From Planctomycetota bacterium (lineage in GTDB: Bacteria > Planctomycetota > Phycisphaerae > UBA1845), in the NCBI GenBank assembly GCA_024280855.1, contig JAJRPG010000084.1, positions 1 to 64,000 of the forward strand: a stretch of 64,000 bases of DNA, read 5' to 3'. This document shows, piece by piece, positions 60,439 through 64,000 of the stretch. Every line of letters begins with the position of its first letter. Position 1 is the stretch's first letter. The notes under the pieces were generated by a model, which was not told the DNA's origin, did not search any database, and saw only the letters and a program-made list of their open reading frames with translations. A program made the position numbers and the translations under genes.

Positions 60439-62100
60439 ACATTCTGGACTTTTATGCGCGAGTTCTCGTCATTATCACCATTTATTGCCCAAAATTCAAG
60501 CTCGAGCTGGTTGAGCTTCCGTCTTGCGGGTGCATAACTGTTTCGTCGGGAGTTGCTGAGTGAACGACCTTCGCCATGATTGAGGCATGATTTCAACGAC
60601 TCGAACTCTGCGTAGATATGATCATCGGCTCCGCGAACTTGTCAGATCAACAGGTGATATCGGACACGCTGAAAAGCGAGGTGTTCCTCGCTCCACCGCA
60701 CGGGGCTGGCTCACATCAGTTCGTACTGAGGTTGTCACTGTTGACGTCTTCGATATGGACGTCCTCAACCTTCAGCAACAAGTACTCGCTCTTCGCAATC
60801 GCGTCGATCGGCTCGTGTCGTTGCTTCGGCTCTTCGTCGTGTTGACGAGAGTGTCTGGATTCTCGCTTGCTTGCACGCGATTCCCGGATGCGGTAGTGAA
60901 GGCCTCGTTGCTTCGAGCAATTCAGCGGTCATGCTCCGTACTCCCGCTACGAGCAGCCTTGCGCGTAATTCAGTTATCGTCGTCACGGTATCATTCGTGG
61001 AAGCGCGAGGATGAGTGCGGCCTAGACGACATGCCCTCTTGTCCACGAACTTCACCGCAACAGTTAACGAGACTTGAGGTCGAGACAATTAAGGAGATGG
61101 TCACGTCTGATGAGTACCGGCACGTACCAACGGGAACACTTGCTGTACTCGCTCAGCGGCTTAGTAAGGTCTTTGCCTCAGCCACGACTTGGTACAAGCT
61201 TGTGCGACTCTACAAGTGGCGACGACCTCGTCTACGCGTCCACCCATCCAAGCCAAAAGACGGCATTCGAAGCTTGGCCCCCAACGAGATATGGCATGTC
61301 GATACAACACTGATTCGACTTCTCGATGGCACACGTGCATACCTTCACGCCATCATAGATAACTTCTCACGACGCATTCTTGCGTGGAAGGTGTCCTCGA
61401 CGTTTGATCCAAGCGTCACGGCCGAGCGACTGCTTCTCGCTTCGAACGGCTTGGTCAATGAAAAACCGACGCTGCTTGTTGACGGTGGCGTCGAAAACTT
61501 CAACAGTGCCGTTGATGAGTTGGTTGATTCTGGACTACTCCAACGGCTCCTCGCCCAGGCTGATATCTCCTTCTCCAACTCGCTCATCGAATCTTGGTGG
61601 CGAGCACTCAAACACCAGTGGCTGTTTTTGAACACGCTCGACACTGTCGGCAGAGTTAAGAAACTTGTAGCATTCTATGTTGAAGAGCACAATGCGCGTC
61701 TTCCACACTCCGCGTTTCGTGGTCAAACTCCTGACGAGATGTACTTCGGTTCTGGGGGCCACATACCAGATGAGCTCCAGGCCGCGAAGAAAGTCGCACG
61801 TCAATCCCGGATGGAAGTGAACCGATCAACGACGTGCCTGACCTGCATGCCCCTTGAATTGATCGCCGACTGACGACCAATTCCACTCGCCCTCATCATG
61901 GTAGCCGCGACCCATTGAAGTCGCTTCAGACTGAACACTGACCATGCGTTGCCACAGGGTCAAAAAGCAACATATGCCCATGCCTTCTTGAAAAGCAACT
62001 TTCGCTAATACCGTTCCTGATTCTTGCACATGTGTACCTCATAATAACGGCTCGCGCGCAATTCGATTGGCGAGAACTCGCGCAAGAAAGTCCAGAATGT
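60439..62100 (+). mobile_element. Insertion sequence with 30-bp terminal inverted repeats
   Basis: The left end at 60439-60468 begins ACATTCTGGACTTT and the right end at 62071-62100 finishes AAAGTCCAGAATGT. The two 30-base ends are inverted copies with about two mismatches. The 1662-bp element carries one transposase (60587-61873) and about 200 bp of non-coding 3' DNA. No target duplication can be seen. A decayed copy with the same right end lies at 25440-25981. This copy cuts an integrase gene on its right. Confidence 0.88.
60587..61873 (+). CDS. IS transposase (integrase-core DDE, IS3/IS481-like)
   Basis: A 428-residue transposase. A coiled N-terminal part ('DVLNLQQQVLALRNRVDRLVSLLRLFVVL') is followed by an HTH-like region. 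The rve core has Asp in 'NEIWHVDTTLIRLLDG', Asp in 'PTLLVDGGVENFNSAVDEL' and Glu in 'SFSNSLIESWWRALKHQWLFLN'. 'HNARLPHSAFRGQTPDEMYF' is the usual end motif. It appears intact and lies inside clear terminal repeats, so the element may still be mobile. Confidence 0.9.
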   Translation: MISTTRTLRRYDHRLRELVRSTGDIGHAEKRGVPRSTARGWLTSVRTEVVTVDVFDMDVLNLQQQVLALRNRVDRLVSLLRLFVVLTRVSGFSLACTRFPDAVVKASLLRAIQRSCSVLPLRAALRVIQLSSSRYHSWKREDECGLDDMPSCPRTSPQQLTRLEVETIKEMVTSDEYRHVPTGTLAVLAQRLSKVFASATTWYKLVRLYKWRRPRLRVHPSKPKDGIRSLAPNEIWHVDTTLIRLLDGTRAYLHAIIDNFSRRILAWKVSSTFDPSVTAERLLLASNGLVNEKPTLLVDGGVENFNSAVDELVDSGLLQRLLAQADISFSNSLIESWWRALKHQWLFLNTLDTVGRVKKLVAFYVEEHNARLPHSAFRGQTPDEMYFGSGGHIPDELQAAKKVARQSRMEVNRSTTCLTCMPLELIAD

Positions 62101-62215
62101 AGGCGTGGATAGCACGGCTGCCCTCGATCGTCTCGCCGGCGCGCACGCCAACCTTAACCTTGAACTTCCAGTGAATACGAAATTTGTTCGAACGTTCCTT
62201 TGAAAGGCTAGCCAT
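62101..62215 (-). pseudogene. N-terminal fragment of a tyrosine-recombinase (phage-type) integrase
   Basis: On the minus strand an ATG at 62215, with AAAGGA upstream, begins MASLSKERSNKFRIHWKFKV followed by 'GVRAGETIEGSRAIHAY'. This resembles the arm-binding N-terminus of site-specific integrases. The frame is cut at 62100 by the right end of the IS, and no continuation is found on the other side of the IS. The gene starts about 190 bases from the 3' end of tmRNA and reads away from it, the standard layout for an element integrated at ssrA. The 35-residue match is short, so the assignment rests on context as well. Confidence 0.6.
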
Positions 62216-62402
62216 CACACTGTTTCCTTTGACGAATGCTGTTCGTCAATCGCAGTGTGTTGGCCGCAAACCGAGTGGCCTTAGTGTATCAGGCCCCTTA
62301 GCCGGTGTCAAAAACTTTTCAAACACCAAAAAAGTACCCGCTATAGTACCCGCAACTGCCATACGCGTGTCGTAAGTAGTGACAGCGTAAGGTGTTGCGA
62401 AT

Positions 62403-62756
62403 TGGAGGCGGGGGGAATCGAACCCCCGTCCCGCGACGGCTCCGGTAGCGCTTCTACGTGTGTAGTCGATCTTTTGAGTCTCGGGTTGGAAGACGCCGGT
62501 CGACAGGCTTCAGCCTTCCCCAACCAGACTAAAGTTTCGCCAAGTGCCGGCCAGGTGTCAGCATATGACTAGCCCACTAATGGCGCTCCGTCGGAGTAGC
62601 GGGCGTCCTCCGGGGAACGGGCGGCCTATTTTTAGGCTGCCATGGCTAACGAGTAGTTGCCATATAAAAGTTGTTGCCAGGTGTTTAACGAGGCCTCCTG
62701 ACCACCTCGACACGCCACACTTCCTTTGTCACGCCCGGTCGAATCCAATCGCCCCC
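62403..62756 (-). ncRNA. ssrA: tmRNA (ssrA)
   Basis: The minus strand starts GGGGGCGATTGGATTCGAC and ends GGTTCGATTCCCCCCGCCTC plus CA. The 5' GGGGGCG pairs with the 3' CGCCUCC as a seven-pair acceptor stem with one G-U, and the T-loop sequence GGTTCGATTCC is intact. CCA is not encoded. About 354 nt is a normal length. A likely tag frame at 62632-62661 reads GNYSLAMAA followed by TAA, ending in the expected Ala-Ala. tmRNA rescues stalled ribosomes and its 3' end is a common integration site, which fits the integrase fragment next to it. Confidence 0.92.
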
Positions 62757-63063
62757 TAAACACGCCCTAATTGACGAATGTTTACGGATTGCGAAGCTCT
62801 GCAACCTGCACAAGATCATGGTAGATCATGATCAAATAAAGTCAACTTCTCTGTTCGCAGATGGATTAGATGGCCTGCGTGTAGCCTTTGTGGAGAATAG
62901 AAAGTGAGCGAAAATGATAATTCTGGAAAAAGTGCCTGGAGATGCAGTCGTTAGGGGGGAAATGTAGAGATTATGGATACTAAAGTGACATCAGATAGAC
63001 ACTTTACGACTACCCTGAAATATGTTGCTTATCGCAGTACGTAGGGTGGGCAGGGCTCGGCGG
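62757..63063. other. Intergenic region upstream of ssrA
   Basis: About 300 bases containing the tmRNA promoter on the minus strand and the end of the lipoprotein gene. A TTGACT lies about 90 bases upstream of the RNA on that strand, without a convincing -10 box. A short repeat, GATCATGGTAGATCATGATC, is at 62813-62832. No gene is supported here. Confidence 0.4.
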
Positions 63064-63750
63064 TCAGAAACCCATGTGTGACCCCATCATGCCATATTCA
63101 GTGCCATGCGCGTGGCCCTGTGGGCCGCCGTTGGCCAAGTGGGACGTCATCGCATCACTTAATAGAATAAGTTCTTCCAAATCGCCATCATCATCCAAGT
63201 CGTCGATGTCTTGTGTCAATATGCATGTGTATACATCTCCGCACGAAAAATCCTGTCCCAAAAGACCGGGTACCGCCATAGTGTTTGCGACAGCTTCACC
63301 GTCATTTAGATGGCAGCCTGGCTCACCGGGATTCACTAGTGGCCCCAGGCCTACGATTTCGGCGCAAGGCAACGTCATGGTAATGGATTCACCGGCTGCG
63401 ACATTCACATCTTGTAGGATGTATTCAAGTCCCATGTGGCTGGCAAGGTAAGATAAGTGAAACGTCGCGTCTGTGTGCCATTGATTTTCGAGACGAACCA
63501 TCAATTCGCCAGTTTCCGAAGCCATGTTCGCTTGAGAGTAGAAGCCCATAGCCCCAGGCATATGGGATGTATATCCTGTCATTGCGTTGCTACCGAAGCC
63601 GTCTACGCCACCTACCATAGACGCGATTGAAGCGGCCTTCGATGCTACAGCTGCGATGGTCGCGCTGCGCTGTGCAACAGGTTGAAAAAAGCCACTGTTG
63701 CAGCCGACAAAGAGTACGGCGATAAGTGAGGCGGGCATAAGTCGTGTCAT
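63064..63750 (-). CDS. Small lipoprotein of unknown function
   Basis: A 228-residue protein. AAGGAG lies eight bases before the ATG, and the N-terminus is a lipoprotein signal (RLMPASLIAVLFVGC). The mature part has a Gly/Met-rich helical segment, then a beta domain with paired Cys ('TMTLPCAEIVGLGPLVNPGEPGCHL', 'FSCGDVYTCILTQDIDDLDDDGDLEEL') and a His/Gly/Met-rich tail (GHAHGTEYGMMGSHMGF). The Asp-rich stretch could bind calcium, and the His/Met tail could bind copper or nickel. No family is recognised. It stands alone on the far side of ssrA. Confidence 0.8.
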   Translation of the reverse strand: MTRLMPASLIAVLFVGCNSGFFQPVAQRSATIAAVASKAASIASMVGGVDGFGSNAMTGYTSHMPGAMGFYSQANMASETGELMVRLENQWHTDATFHLSYLASHMGLEYILQDVNVAAGESITMTLPCAEIVGLGPLVNPGEPGCHLNDGEAVANTMAVPGLLGQDFSCGDVYTCILTQDIDDLDDDGDLEELILLSDAMTSHLANGGPQGHAHGTEYGMMGSHMGF

Positions 63751-64000
63751 TATTGGAACTCCTTAATTAAGCAGCATCGTGCAAATTCTGGCGCACGAAT
63801 ACGGGATGCGCTATTTATTTGTCGTGTCCCTTAGTCGGTCCGAATGGTATCCTTAGGCTCGGGCCATCCATTCGCACCAACAGCACCATCTCCCAATACT
63901 CAAAGTTACCTGCAAGGTGTGTGCCATTTTTGGTTGGAATAGATCATGCGTGTAATTCTCGCCTTGGCTTTCTAAGAGGCAGGGATGGAACACGCAGAAT
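63751..64000. other. Upstream region of the lipoprotein gene
   Basis: About 250 bases to the window edge. Apart from AAGGAG for the lipoprotein gene I see no supported gene, RNA or clear promoter. Confidence 0.3.

Noticed and set aside
62813-62832. GATC-rich repeat as a replication or methylation site cluster
   Set aside because: Only two or three copies, no other origin features such as DnaA boxes or dnaN/gyrB neighbours.

Overview
The window looks like chromosomal DNA of a planctomycete, probably of the Phycisphaerae type. Reasons: an ECF sigma factor overlapping a membrane Ser/Thr kinase with TPRs, very large secreted proteins with 'DCNSNGIPDEC'-type and Cys-rich repeats, dockerin-like C-termini, and many lipoproteins and Tat substrates. 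This is judged from protein sequence alone, with no 16S or tree.

Layout. (1) 1-16.8 kb: surface and secreted functions (a Cys-repeat putative metalloprotease, a Wza-like exporter, a copAB copper-resistance pair, a sigma factor/kinase pair, and a run of secreted proteins including a reprolysin-like protease). (2) 16.8-28.3 kb: a compact, visibly more GC-rich stress block: TraR/DksA zinc finger, sigma-54 activator with a dead receiver, nhaA, a CPA2 antiporter and nhaR, hibernation factor, beta-carbonic-anhydrase, tandem universal stress protein, IS remnant, and a histidine kinase/response regulator pair. (3) 28.5-39.4 kb: one tightly coupled operon with a VOC-like protein, a 44-codon overlapping ORF, an ArsS-type radical SAM enzyme with a duplicated N-terminal extension, a fatty-acyl-reductase/SCP2 fusion, an alpha/beta hydrolase, a LuxE/PaaK-like ligase, a lipoprotein, an HpnB-like glycosyltransferase and a 12-TM RND exporter. 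It reads as a pathway making and exporting an unusual lipid. (4) 39.4-47.6 kb: a decayed IS701-type element and a 2191-residue secreted M4 protease/FG-GAP/calcium-repeat protein. (5) 47.8-60.4 kb: an operon for a nitrite-oxidoreductase-like (Nxr/Nar, type II DMSO reductase family) molybdoenzyme: Rrf2 regulator, di-haem cytochrome with an ethylbenzene-dehydrogenase-gamma-like domain, NxrA-like, small protein, NxrB-like, TorD-type chaperone, unknown protein and moaA. IS elements bound it on both sides. (6) 60.4-64 kb: an IS with clear terminal inverted repeats has cut a tyrosine-recombinase integrase gene whose start lies about 190 bp from the 3' end of tmRNA (ssrA). This is the usual arrangement of an island integrated at ssrA, so the Nxr operon may be island cargo. 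A lipoprotein gene follows.

How the genes fit together. The Nxr-like A and B subunits should pass electrons over Fe-S clusters to the haem protein. The chaperone and MoaA serve molybdenum-cofactor assembly, and the Fe-S-type Rrf2 protein probably controls the operon through a 20-bp palindrome over its -10 box. The two strongest candidates for something undescribed are this Nxr-like operon and the radical-SAM/lipid operon at 28.5-39.4 kb.
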